Below, piece after piece: positions 5,980 through 12,538 of a DNA stretch of 14,901 nt. A program made the translations under genes and the position numbers. How positions within the stretch are numbered: the first letter of the stretch is position 1; every line of letters starts with the position of its first letter. Source of the stretch: Candidatus Shapirobacteria bacterium (GTDB lineage Bacteria; Patescibacteriota; Microgenomatia; UBA12405). The DNA lies in contig VFLE01000039.1 in the NCBI GenBank assembly GCA_009885205.1, forward strand, positions 1 through 14,901, given 5' to 3'. The notes beneath the pieces were generated by a model. It was not told the origin of the DNA and made no database searches. It worked only from the letters and a program-made list of their open reading frames with translations.

Positions 5980-7773
5980 ATGCAAAAGCTTCTCAAGTCA
6001 CTCTTTCTTATCCTCTTTTTTACCACCCCTCTCATATTTGTCACTTATAACTCAGAACAATTTGAAATTCCCAAAATGTATTTTGTTTATTTAATCACGA
6101 TTTTAATTATTTTTTTTCATTCCCTAAGTTATTTTAAAAAACAAACTACCCTATTTGTTTACCACCCTCTAAACTTTCCCTTATTAGTATTTTTATCTTC
6201 CCAAATCATCGCCACTATTTTTTCTATCGACGTCCACACCTCTTTTTTTGGTTCATACACCCGACTAAATGGCGGACTATTATCCTTACTCTCTTTTTCC
6301 ACTTTATTTTTGATTTTACAAAATTATCTTGATGCAAAACTAATCAAAAATATAATTATTTTTACCCTAACCTCTGGCACAATCATCGCCATCCACGGCA
6401 TTCTCCAACATTTTGGTGTCGATAAAAAATATTTTCCCTATGATGATGTCACTGGCCGAGTTTTTTCCACCCTCGGCCAACCCAACTGGCTCGCCGCTTA
6501 TCTTTGCATTTTAATTCCTCTTATCTTTTATATTCCATCATCGGTTATCCGTGCTCTGTTATCAGTTATCTTTTTAGTTTGTTTATTTTTTACCAAATCA
6601 AAATCCGGCCTCATTGCCATTACTATTTCTCTCGCCACCTATTTTATTTTGAAATATAAAATAAAAAAAATATATTTATTTTTAATTTTTATTTTTTGTC
6701 TTCCAATTATTTATTTTATTTTTAGACCTCAGCCAGTCAATCAAAATTTAAACATCACTTCTTCCAGTGACATTCGCCAACTAACCTGGACTGGCGCCAT
6801 CAATATCGCCAAAAAATATCCTATCTTTGGCACTGGCCCCGAAACCTTTGCTTTTTCTTACTACTGGGTCCGTCCTCCTAGCCACAATCTTACCTCCGAG
6901 TGGGAATTTCTTTACAACAAAGTTCATAACGAATATTTAAACTATCTCGCTAACACCGGCATTATCGGCCTCATCGCTTATCTATTTTTTATTTTTTCCT
7001 GTTTAAAATTTATTTACCAGAATCACCAATTTAAAATATTGGCTGCTTATATATCAATTTTAATTACTTCCTTTGCTGGCTTTAATGTCGTCACTACCTC
7101 CCTGTTTCTATTTTTATTGCCACTACTTTCATCACCAACTACTCCTCATATATCTAAAAATAACTTCCACTTTCCGATTCTTATCGGAAGCCTTATTTTT
7201 TGTTTAATATCCTTGCAAAAAATTAAAAACTTTTATTTTGCCGACCTAATGATGAAAGAAAATATAATTAAAGCCTATCAATTAAGACCCAACGAACCAA
7301 CTATATTAAGCAAAGCCTCACTAATTTCTGCTAAATCTGGCCAAGTTGAAAACGCCCTTACTTTTTCCAGTCAGGCTCTGGCCATTTCTCCCTATGACGT
7401 CAATTTATGGAAAGAACGGACCCAAATGTTAGTTTACTTAACCTATATCGATTCTAAATATTATCCCCAGGCTATCAAAGCTTTAAATAGTACCGCCATT
7501 TTGGCTCCTACCGATGCCAAAACTTTTTATTTACTAGCTAAATTCTATGATGCTAGTAGCGACAAAATTAACACCGAGAAAAATTTTTTAAAAGCTATCG
7601 AATTAAAATCTAATTATGACCACGCCTATTTCGATTTGGGTGTATTTTATTTCGACCAAAAAAAGTATGATCTCGCCCAAAAATATTTTGAGTTAAATTT
7701 AAAATACGCCCCCACCAATCCCGATGCTAAAGATTATTTGAATAAAATTGCGACTAAATCAGCATCATATTAA
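5980..7773 (+). CDS. O-antigen ligase/polymerase-family membrane protein with TPRs
   Basis: A 597-aa protein with about ten hydrophobic segments through residue ~420 and a soluble C-terminal region. The signature of the Wzy/WaaL superfamily is present: STLGQPNWLAAYL (about residues 159-171), the segment TGPETFAFSYYWVRP, then VHNEYLNYLANTGIIGLIAYL, with the H-N-E-Y-L motif near the end of the large extracytoplasmic loop. The C-terminal part contains tetratricopeptide-like helices, for example ALTFSSQALAISPYDVNLW, AKFYDASSDKINTEKNFLKA and DLGVFYFDQKKYDLAQKYF. Such proteins join or polymerise surface glycans on a lipid carrier. The ATG was preferred over an upstream TTG at 5953 because it gives a clean Lys-then-hydrophobic start. 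The exact donor and acceptor cannot be read from sequence. Confidence 0.85.
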   Translation: MQKLLKSLFLILFFTTPLIFVTYNSEQFEIPKMYFVYLITILIIFFHSLSYFKKQTTLFVYHPLNFPLLVFLSSQIIATIFSIDVHTSFFGSYTRLNGGLLSLLSFSTLFLILQNYLDAKLIKNIIIFTLTSGTIIAIHGILQHFGVDKKYFPYDDVTGRVFSTLGQPNWLAAYLCILIPLIFYIPSSVIRALLSVIFLVCLFFTKSKSGLIAITISLATYFILKYKIKKIYLFLIFIFCLPIIYFIFRPQPVNQNLNITSSSDIRQLTWTGAINIAKKYPIFGTGPETFAFSYYWVRPPSHNLTSEWEFLYNKVHNEYLNYLANTGIIGLIAYLFFIFSCLKFIYQNHQFKILAAYISILITSFAGFNVVTTSLFLFLLPLLSSPTTPHISKNNFHFPILIGSLIFCLISLQKIKNFYFADLMMKENIIKAYQLRPNEPTILSKASLISAKSGQVENALTFSSQALAISPYDVNLWKERTQMLVYLTYIDSKYYPQAIKALNSTAILAPTDAKTFYLLAKFYDASSDKINTEKNFLKAIELKSNYDHAYFDLGVFYFDQKKYDLAQKYFELNLKYAPTNPDAKDYLNKIATKSASY

Positions 7774-7779
7774 TCCATC

Positions 7780-7807
7780 GTAGAGACGTGATTAATCACG
7801 TCTCTAC
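7780..7807. repeat. GTAGAGAC palindrome B (28 nt)
   Basis: Perfect inverted repeat, arms GTAGAGACGTGATT and complement, six bases after the stop codon of the ligase-like gene. Same arms as the palindromes at 2637-2668 and 7875-7908 but with a TGATTAATCA core. It may stabilise the 3' end of the upstream mRNA; no T-run follows. Confidence 0.85.
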
Positions 7808-7835
7808 CAAAAAAATCCAAAAACCGATGTGTGTT

Positions 7836-7871
7836 TCGATACGTTTATTCCCCAACATTCAGCCTTTTCGC
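7836..7871. repeat. TCGAT...CCTTTTCG dispersed motif, copy 3
   Basis: TCGATACGTTTATTCCCC...CAGCCTTTTCG, a diverged relative of 2597-2632, again placed a few bases before a GTAGAGAC palindrome. A short open frame crosses this motif and the following palindrome (peptide about FRVHVETHHGASL), but this is translation of the repeat, not a gene. Confidence 0.55.
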
Positions 7872-7874
7872 GTC

Positions 7875-7908
7875 CATGTAGAGACGCACCATGGTGCGTC
7901 TCTACATG
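7875..7908. repeat. GTAGAGAC palindrome C (34 nt)
   Basis: Perfect 34-nt inverted repeat, half-site CATGTAGAGACGCACCA and its complement, with core CACCATGGTG. It is the third member of the family with constant arms and variable self-complementary core. Confidence 0.85.
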
Positions 7909-7968
7909 ATAATCGAATATACAATCCCATTCATAAACCAAAATTCCACCACCCATCGACAAAAAATA

Positions 7969-8520
7969 TTATTTGATTAATTTATTTACATCCCACTCCA
8001 CCTTTTTCTCCCCCACAAATTTGTAAAACTTACCCCCATCACGTTTAATATGGTCAATAAACAAAATTCCATCCAAGTGGTCTAGTTCATGTTGAAATAC
8101 AATTGCCTCAAATCCCTCCATCGTCTTTTTTTTATCAATAAATTTGTCCCCTTCAATTTCCTGCCAAGCCACCTCAATTTTTAAATATCTTTTTACCGTT
8201 CCATACAAATCTGGAAACGACAAACACCCTTCCAAAAAGTCAGTATCTTTTTCTTTTTTATCAACCATCACCGGATAAACCTTACTTCCATAAACACCCA
8301 AAATAACCGGATTGATCAAGACATTTACTTTTTTATTATTTTTAATCCCAAAAAATCTTTTCTCTATCCCCAATTGTGTCGAAGCTAGCCCCGCCCCATT
8401 TTCCGACGCCTCTAAAACTTCTTTTAAATCAGCCACATCATCGACCACTTCGGCTACCGTTTTTACCGCTGACACTTTTTTACGAAGTACCGGATTCGGG
8501 TACATTACAATCTGACGCAT
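7969..8520 (-). CDS. def: Peptide deformylase
   Basis: Metalloenzyme that removes the N-formyl group from nascent proteins at the ribosome exit. All three family motifs are visible in 183 aa: GAGLASTQLGI (residues 42-52, with Gln49), EGCLSFPD (97-104, metal ligand Cys99) and QHELDHLDG (143-151, ligands His144 and His148, catalytic Glu145). The motif-1 variation (ASTQ for the usual AAPQ) is modest. Start ATG gives MRQIVMYPNPVLRKKV, the normal beginning of the family. It is divergently arranged with fmt, the enzyme that adds the formyl group, with 19 bases between the start codons, so the two halves of the formyl-methionine cycle probably share a promoter region. Confidence 0.96.
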   Translation of the reverse strand: MRQIVMYPNPVLRKKVSAVKTVAEVVDDVADLKEVLEASENGAGLASTQLGIEKRFFGIKNNKKVNVLINPVILGVYGSKVYPVMVDKKEKDTDFLEGCLSFPDLYGTVKRYLKIEVAWQEIEGDKFIDKKKTMEGFEAIVFQHELDHLDGILFIDHIKRDGGKFYKFVGEKKVEWDVNKLIK

Positions 8521-8539
8521 ACTATATTATAATCGATTT
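8521..8539. promoter_or_regulatory. Bidirectional promoter, def / fmt
   Basis: The 19-base gap carries the palindrome ATTATAAT (8526-8533), which reads as a TATAAT box on both strands: plus 8528-8533, six bases before the fmt ATG; minus 8531-8526, five bases before the def ATG. No Shine-Dalgarno fits on either side. No strong -35 is seen. Confidence 0.6.
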
Positions 8540-9373
8540 ATGATTTCATTGGTATTCTTTGGCTCTTTTCAAAACTATTCGACTTTAACCCTTCAAAAGC
8601 TTATCGATTCTCAACTGTTTAAAATTAATGCCGTCATTACCACTCATCCCAAACCTGGCAACCGAGGCCTTATTACCAAAACCCATACCCAAATATTTTG
8701 CGAGCAAAACAACATTCCTGTTTACCCTCTCGACAACCTCGATACCATCCCTCCCGAAATTGCCAAGCCAGATTTTATTTTTGTTTCAGGTTATGGTAAA
8801 TACATACCCAAACCGTGGCTAGATTTTCCAAAAATTATGCCAATTAATGCCCACCAATCTCTTCTTCCTAATTATGCTGGTCGATTTCCAGCTCAATGGG
8901 CCATTTTGAAAGGTGAAACTAAAACTGGTGCCACCCTCATAAAAATGACCGAAAGCTTTACCGACAAAGGCGAAATACTCGCCCAATCAGAAATCGATAT
9001 TTTATCAGAAGACACTAGTGAAACACTCTACACAAAACTGTACGACCTAAGCGCTAGTTTATTTATCGAGACTGCTCCCCAAATAATTAACAATCTAGTT
9101 ACCCCTACTTCCCAAACGGGAACAGGTTTTTACGCCCGCCAAATTACTAAAGAAGATGGTTATGTCACTAATTTTGACGACTTAAATAAAAAAATTCGCG
9201 CTCTAAACCCCTGGCCTGGTGTCTGGACCTATGTCACCGACAAAAAAAACCAAAAGTTAGTTCTAAAAATATTATCCATAAATAAAAATAATCAACCCGA
9301 AAACGTCCTAATATCAGGTAAAAAACCTACCAAATGGTCCGAAATTAAAAGTTATTATTCTCTTATTAACTGA
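8540..9373 (+). CDS. fmt: Methionyl-tRNA formyltransferase
   Basis: Transfers a formyl group from 10-formyl-tetrahydrofolate to Met-tRNA(fMet) for initiation. The N-terminal Rossmann domain begins ISLVFFGSFQNYS and has the TTHPKPGNRG stretch. The catalytic block is INAHQSLLPNYAGRFPAQWA (Asn103, His105) followed by GATLIKM and FTDKGEILAQ (Asp142). The C-terminal tRNA-binding domain has YARQITKEDGYV and KIRALNPWPGVWTYV. At 277 aa it is shorter than E. coli Fmt (315). The usual LLPxYRG is LLPNYAG here, so the Arg is displaced by two residues. Similar formyltransferases act on sugars, but divergence from def and the ITKEDGxV/NPWPGVWT motifs favour Fmt. Confidence 0.92.
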   Translation: MISLVFFGSFQNYSTLTLQKLIDSQLFKINAVITTHPKPGNRGLITKTHTQIFCEQNNIPVYPLDNLDTIPPEIAKPDFIFVSGYGKYIPKPWLDFPKIMPINAHQSLLPNYAGRFPAQWAILKGETKTGATLIKMTESFTDKGEILAQSEIDILSEDTSETLYTKLYDLSASLFIETAPQIINNLVTPTSQTGTGFYARQITKEDGYVTNFDDLNKKIRALNPWPGVWTYVTDKKNQKLVLKILSINKNNQPENVLISGKKPTKWSEIKSYYSLIN

Positions 9374-9504
9374 TTTATCTAATCTATCTTTTACCCTACT
9401 TTTCCAAGTTATTTATAGTTTGAAGTTTGAAGTTTTAAGTTTATTTATCTATTATTTTATATCTAAATTTTGCAAATTTACAGCAAATATAGGCAAAATA
9501 AATA
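9374..9504. other. Intergenic region with tandem repeat
   Basis: AT-rich gap after fmt. It holds two TTTGAAG units (about 9417-9436) followed by TTTTAAGTTT. No gene or intrinsic terminator is seen before the promoter at 9505. Confidence 0.6.
9417..9442. repeat. Tandem TTTGAAG repeat
   Basis: AGTTTGAAGTTTGAAG followed by the degenerate TTTTAAGTTT, same family and orientation (plus-strand reading) as the repeats at 2009, 10568 and 13682. It is intergenic here. Confidence 0.75.
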
Positions 9505-9533
9505 TTGACAATTATGTATAAAAACTCTTTAAT
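9505..9533 (+). promoter_or_regulatory. Sigma70-type promoter for the lysine-rich peptide gene
   Basis: TTGACA (9505-9510), a 17-base spacer, then TTTAAT (9528-9533). The -35 is a perfect consensus and the -10 matches five of six. The expected start near 9540 leaves a short leader carrying AGGAGGT (9541-9547), 10 bases before the ATG. This is the strongest canonical promoter and ribosome-binding site in the window. Confidence 0.8.
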
Positions 9534-9557
9534 TTATTAAAGGAGGTAAAACAAAAT

Positions 9558-9671
9558 ATGCCAGTAAAAAAGAAAAAAGCAGTCAAGAAAGTCGTTAAGA
9601 AAAAAGTCGCCAAAAAAGCAGTCAAGAAAGTCGCCAAAAAGAAAACTGCCAAAAAAGCCAAAAGGAAATAA
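9558..9671 (+). CDS. Lysine/alanine-rich histone H1-like peptide, 37 aa
   Basis: Starts MPVKKKKAVKKVVKKKVAKK and continues with AVKK and AKK repeats to KRK-stop. About 60 percent of residues are Lys and the rest are almost all Ala and Val; there is no acidic or aromatic residue. This composition matches the basic tails of histone H1-like bacterial proteins (Hc1/AlgP type), which bind DNA or RNA through charge alone. The evidence for expression is strong: TTGACA/TTTAAT promoter, AGGAGGT at good spacing, and an intrinsic terminator 21 bases after the stop. A role as an abundant nucleoid-associated or RNA-binding peptide is inference; a ribosome-associated role is also possible, as rpmB lies next to it on the opposite strand. 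Confidence 0.85.
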   Translation: MPVKKKKAVKKVVKKKVAKKAVKKVAKKKTAKKAKRK

Positions 9672-9685
9672 AATTGGTTTTAAAT

Positions 9686-9723
9686 AAAAAAAACGGTGCT
9701 TATTTTGTAAGTGCCGTTTTTTT
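9686..9723. terminator. Bidirectional intrinsic terminator
   Basis: Stem AACGGTGCTTA (9692-9702) pairs with TAAGTGCCGTT (9708-9718) over 11 positions, two of them G-U in RNA, loop TTTTG. A T-run (9717-9723) follows on the plus strand and an A-run (9686-9693) precedes, so it can stop transcription from both sides. The rpmB stop codon (9702-9700) and its last codons lie inside the loop and right arm. Confidence 0.85.
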
Positions 9724-9903
9724 GATCTCCCCTCTCATCTTCTTAATACACTTGGTACAAAAAGAACCACTTATCTCTGATTCACCCGATTTTAAGGTAA
9801 TTTTTTGAATATTTGCCATAAAAGTCCGTGGAGTTCGATTTTGGGCATGGGAACGATTGCGACCAATAGCTGTTCCCTTACCACATAGATTACATTTTCT
9901 CAT
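9700..9903 (-). CDS. rpmB: Large ribosomal subunit protein bL28
   Basis: A 67-aa L28, a component of the 50S subunit. It begins MRKCNLCGKGTAIGRNRSHA and has the family's GxxRSHAxNxTxRxFxxN pattern (GRNRSHAQNRTPRTFMAN). Cys4/Cys7 and Cys49/Cys52 (CNLCG, CTKC) form a likely zinc ribbon, typical of the Cys-containing L28 form. Its 3' end is shared with the bidirectional terminator of the converging peptide gene, so the C-terminal sequence KKTALTK is encoded by hairpin DNA. The start is only 17 bases from the divergent M50 protease ATG. Confidence 0.95.
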   Translation of the reverse strand: MRKCNLCGKGTAIGRNRSHAQNRTPRTFMANIQKITLKSGESEISGSFCTKCIKKMRGEIKKTALTK

Positions 9904-9920
9904 AGGCTATACTATATCAT
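9904..9920. promoter_or_regulatory. Bidirectional promoter, rpmB / M50 protease
   Basis: The 17-base gap contains TATACT (9908-9913) seven bases before the plus-strand ATG, and on the minus strand TATAGT (9916-9911) seven bases before the rpmB ATG. Neither side has room for a Shine-Dalgarno. No convincing -35 on either strand. Confidence 0.5.
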
Positions 9921-10502
9921 ATGGACATTATAATTTCTGCCATCGGATTGCTCATCGCCGTCACTATCCACGAATTTTCCCATGCCTATACCGCCGATCG
10001 TCTTGGTGACCCTACTCCTCGGGCTATGGGGCGGGTTACCCTAAATCCTCTGGCGCATCTCGACCCGCTGGGAACTATAATGGTTTTTATCGTCAACTTT
10101 GGTTGGGGCAAACCTGTTCCCATTGATCCTTATAATTTTAAATATCCCCGCCGTGACGAAATTTTGGTCTCCCTCGCTGGTCCTGCCAGTAACTTTGTTC
10201 TCGGTAGCCTAATCGGTATCATTTACCTAACCACCGGTTATACTAATCAAATTTTATATTTAATTGCCATTATTAATTTTTCTCTTGGCGTTTTTAATTT
10301 AATCCCCATCCCCCCTCTCGACGGTTCCAAAGTTTTTTTAAATCTAATGTCAGTCGAAAAATCTTATGAATGGCAAAAAGCCTTTGACCGTTATGGTTTT
10401 TTTATCGTCGCCGCTTGTTTGTTTTTACCAGTCGGTGGCAGCAACATCATCAATCTCATTGTCTCCCCCATTGTTTCCTTTCTCAGTAATCTATTTTTCT
10501 AA
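9921..10502 (+). CDS. Site-2 protease family (M50) membrane metalloprotease
   Basis: A 193-aa multi-pass zinc protease that would cut substrates within the membrane. The HExxH motif is in the first membrane segment, TIHEFSHAYTADRLGDPT (His17, Glu18, His21); the third ligand is Asp134 in NLIPIPPLDGSKVF. The LNPLAHLDPLGT and VSLAGPASNFVLG motifs are typical of the compact, PDZ-less group of M50B proteases (YwhC-like). Hydrophobic segments are at about 1-20, 50-65, 85-105, 110-132 and 155-190. Substrates are unknown. The following secreted-protein gene begins about 20-50 bases downstream on the same strand, so cotranscription is possible. Confidence 0.92.
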   Translation: MDIIISAIGLLIAVTIHEFSHAYTADRLGDPTPRAMGRVTLNPLAHLDPLGTIMVFIVNFGWGKPVPIDPYNFKYPRRDEILVSLAGPASNFVLGSLIGIIYLTTGYTNQILYLIAIINFSLGVFNLIPIPPLDGSKVFLNLMSVEKSYEWQKAFDRYGFFIVAACLFLPVGGSNIINLIVSPIVSFLSNLFF

Positions 10503-10523
10503 AAAATAAGCTAAACTAAATTA

Positions 10524-10583
10524 GTGAAAAAAATACTTTTTTATTTTTTATTTTTTGTTTTGTGTTTTAAGTTTGAAGTTTGA
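10524..10583 (+). pseudogene. Out-of-frame signal-peptide start of the secreted protein
   Basis: A GTG at 10524 opens MKKILFYFLFFVLCFKFEV and stops at TGA 10581-10583: a good signal-peptide n- and h-region cut off inside the tandem TTTGAAG repeat. Removing one 7-bp unit would join it to the downstream frame as ...KFEVFPVFAQVPD, with a signal-peptidase-like VFA/Q site. Loss of one base from the upstream A7 or T6 tracts would have a similar effect. It is therefore probably the true 5' end of the next gene, displaced by a frameshift. Confidence 0.5.
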
Positions 10584-12189
10584 AGTTTTTCCCGTTTTTG
10601 CCCAAGTCCCCGACCCGCAATATATCTTTGTGCGAAAAGATCCAATGGGTTGTAACCCGTCTGATTGTAATCAGTTGTGGAACATGGATAATCCCAACCA
10701 AATCAATCTAAATGCCATCAATGATATCTATTCAAAAATCGGTACCAAAGGTACAAATAGTCGAAAAGTAGGCATTGGTGTTGTATTTAACTATTGGATT
10801 GGTGATTTTGAAAAACACAAACAATCATTAGCCGCTCTACTCGTGTATTCCAAAGTGCATAACTTTCCTGTCTTTATCAATCTTGAAGGACTCGGGTGGT
10901 GGAATAATCGTTCCGATTTATACAACAACCCCAACAATGTTGAGTGGACCTGTTGGGATGTATCGTGTGCAATCAAAAAATCTTGGCGCAATTGGGGAAG
11001 TGAATTTGAGGTCAAACCACAACCCAATTTGGCCAGCCCTGCCCTTATTCAAGCAACAAAAGATGCTCTCAATCAATTTATACCCATCATCGTCAATTGG
11101 TACAAAGACTTGCCAAATGAAAAACAATATTTACTTGGTGGCATATCTCTGGGTGGAGAGGTTGATATCGGTGCTAACTATTATTATTATCCGGGCGGTG
11201 TAAGCAACGACACAGGATTAGTTGGAAGCGTTCAGCTTGGCTATGCCGCCGTCAAAACCGCCGGAATCAAATCATCTGGCACTATCACCGAAAGCGACAT
11301 CAACGAAGTGGTGAAACGTTATCAAACAGCCTTAAACAAAACTGCCTATGATTTGGGCATACCCAGAAATAAGATCTATAACCACAATGGTGGCAAAGGT
11401 GCAGCGCCATTTATGGTATATCCGCCAGGTGTTGCCTTTGAAACTCTCGGCGGTTCTTTAAATAATTATGCTCACCCAGGCTGGAGTTTCTATGGTGACG
11501 TAGCTACCAATCCACAAAATTATCCCGTACTCAACGACGTTCTCAACCAATTAGGTAACACCGAATGGAGTTCTGCCGAATGGCTGACTTGGGCCAGTGA
11601 TTACACAGGCTGGGCCACAGCATTACGAAACAGCCTTAATTACCGCAATAATCGTTTTATCAATGTCGCCAATTGGGAGGGTATCAGAGACAAACCATAT
11701 GCCCTCCAAGCTATCCGCGACGTCGCCAACGAAGCACCTGCTTGTTGGGTTGAAACACCACAATTAAATATTACTGTTAATGGTACTACTGCTACCTTTA
11801 GTTGGATAAAAGGAGCTAATAATAATGCTATTCATCTTAATGTCTCAAACACAGAGGGTTTTACTGTTTCAGGAACTTTGCAAAATCCAAATGTTATTGT
11901 CGAAAACAACACAACTCAAACAAGTTACACTAAAAGCGGACTAGGAGCAGGTAAATATTATGCAATATTGGCCGCCGATGGTTGTGGCAATCAACGTAAA
12001 ATCTCCGATGGTCGTTTTGTAATTGCCGCTCCTCCCACAGCTATCCCCACAAAAATAAAAATTATTGGTGACTATGACGGAAATAATATTGTAAATTTAG
12101 CAGACTTTGGAGTCTGGAAAACAAAATATTTATCCGGAAATGCAACTTTGGTAGATTTTGGAGTCTGGAAAAAAGCTTATTTGCAATAA
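10555..12189 (+). CDS. Secreted protein, possible glycoside hydrolase, dockerin-like C-terminus
   Basis: The open frame of 544 aa begins at a TTG inside the hydrophobic stretch; the likely native start is the GTG at 10524 in another frame. After the FPVFAQ site, residues ~20-400 form an aromatic-rich domain with LEGLGWWNN, GGISLGGEVDIG and NYAHPGWSFYGD, suggestive of a TIM-barrel glycosidase, though I cannot name a family or place catalytic acids safely. Residues ~400-495 look like a fibronectin III-type beta sandwich (ATFSWIKGANNNAIHLNV, GKYYAILAADGCGNQRKISD). A Pro/Thr linker leads to GDYDGNNIVNLADFGVWKTKYL, a dockerin-type calcium loop, then a shortened second copy LVDFGVWKKAYL lacking the Asp loop. 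It ends 3 bases before the convergent DUF1858 gene. Probably exported and acting on surface or environmental glycan. Confidence 0.7.
   Translation: MFCVLSLKFEVFPVFAQVPDPQYIFVRKDPMGCNPSDCNQLWNMDNPNQINLNAINDIYSKIGTKGTNSRKVGIGVVFNYWIGDFEKHKQSLAALLVYSKVHNFPVFINLEGLGWWNNRSDLYNNPNNVEWTCWDVSCAIKKSWRNWGSEFEVKPQPNLASPALIQATKDALNQFIPIIVNWYKDLPNEKQYLLGGISLGGEVDIGANYYYYPGGVSNDTGLVGSVQLGYAAVKTAGIKSSGTITESDINEVVKRYQTALNKTAYDLGIPRNKIYNHNGGKGAAPFMVYPPGVAFETLGGSLNNYAHPGWSFYGDVATNPQNYPVLNDVLNQLGNTEWSSAEWLTWASDYTGWATALRNSLNYRNNRFINVANWEGIRDKPYALQAIRDVANEAPACWVETPQLNITVNGTTATFSWIKGANNNAIHLNVSNTEGFTVSGTLQNPNVIVENNTTQTSYTKSGLGAGKYYAILAADGCGNQRKISDGRFVIAAPPTAIPTKIKIIGDYDGNNIVNLADFGVWKTKYLSGNATLVDFGVWKKAYLQ
10565..10592. 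repeat. Tandem TTTGAAG repeat in a signal-peptide region
   Basis: TTTTAAG then TTTGAAG TTTGAAG TTTTT, the same family as at 2009, 9417 and 13682. It lies where the two reading frames of the secreted-protein gene meet, so unit number decides whether the GTG signal-peptide start is in frame. Confidence 0.8.
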
Positions 12190-12192
12190 TAA

Positions 12193-12423
12193 TTAAGCAT
12201 TCGCCAACTCATTTAGATTCTTGACCATTTCTTTAATTTCTTTGTTAGTCATCCCGTGAACCGCCGCCCCTTGTTCCAATGTTTCTAGTCCTGACATTCC
12301 ACAGCCGATACAGTGAAAACCATAATCTTCAATTAATACATCAACCAAAACTGGATATTGCTCAGCAAACTGCCCAATTATCATATCTTTGGTTATTAAA
12401 ATCTTATTTGTTTTTGTTTTCAT
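12193..12423 (-). CDS. DUF1858 redox-disulfide protein
   Basis: A 76-aa protein of the DUF1858 family (hybrid-cluster-protein-associated redox disulfide domain). The diagnostic part is DYGFHCIGCGMSGLETLEQGAAVHGM with Cys38 and Cys41 in a CxxC, preceded by an N-terminal ITKDMIIGQFAEQYPVLVDVL helix region. Members are small, soluble, and linked to nitric-oxide or redox handling through gene neighbourhood; no catalytic activity is firmly established to my knowledge. It lies downstream of an Rrf2-type regulator on the same strand, 115 bases away, so it is a likely regulatory target or operon partner. Start ATG is unambiguous. Confidence 0.88.
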   Translation of the reverse strand: MKTKTNKILITKDMIIGQFAEQYPVLVDVLIEDYGFHCIGCGMSGLETLEQGAAVHGMTNKEIKEMVKNLNELANA

Positions 12424-12538
12424 TATTAATATTAAATTTTAAAAAATTTGAAACTATCTTTTTTTGATGAATTTCAACGTGCAACATTGACTGAGTCAAA
12501 AAAATGGTAGCGAGAATTTTTATTGAATTTCATAAAAT
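12424..12538. other. Gap between the Rrf2-type and DUF1858 genes
   Basis: AT-rich gap with two direct copies of TGAATTTCA (12468-12476 and 12524-12532). No terminator hairpin is visible, so readthrough from the regulator gene into the DUF1858 gene is possible. I see no copy of the TACTACT dyad here. Confidence 0.4.

Noticed and set aside
7788..7976. Plus-strand ORF of 62 aa between the ligase-like gene and def
   Set aside because: It spans parts of two GTAGAGAC palindromes and the TCGAT...CCTTTTCG motif; the peptide is translation of repeat DNA.
10883..11203. Plus-strand ORF of 106 aa within the secreted-protein gene
   Set aside because: Alternative-frame shadow of a longer, domain-bearing frame with no start signal.
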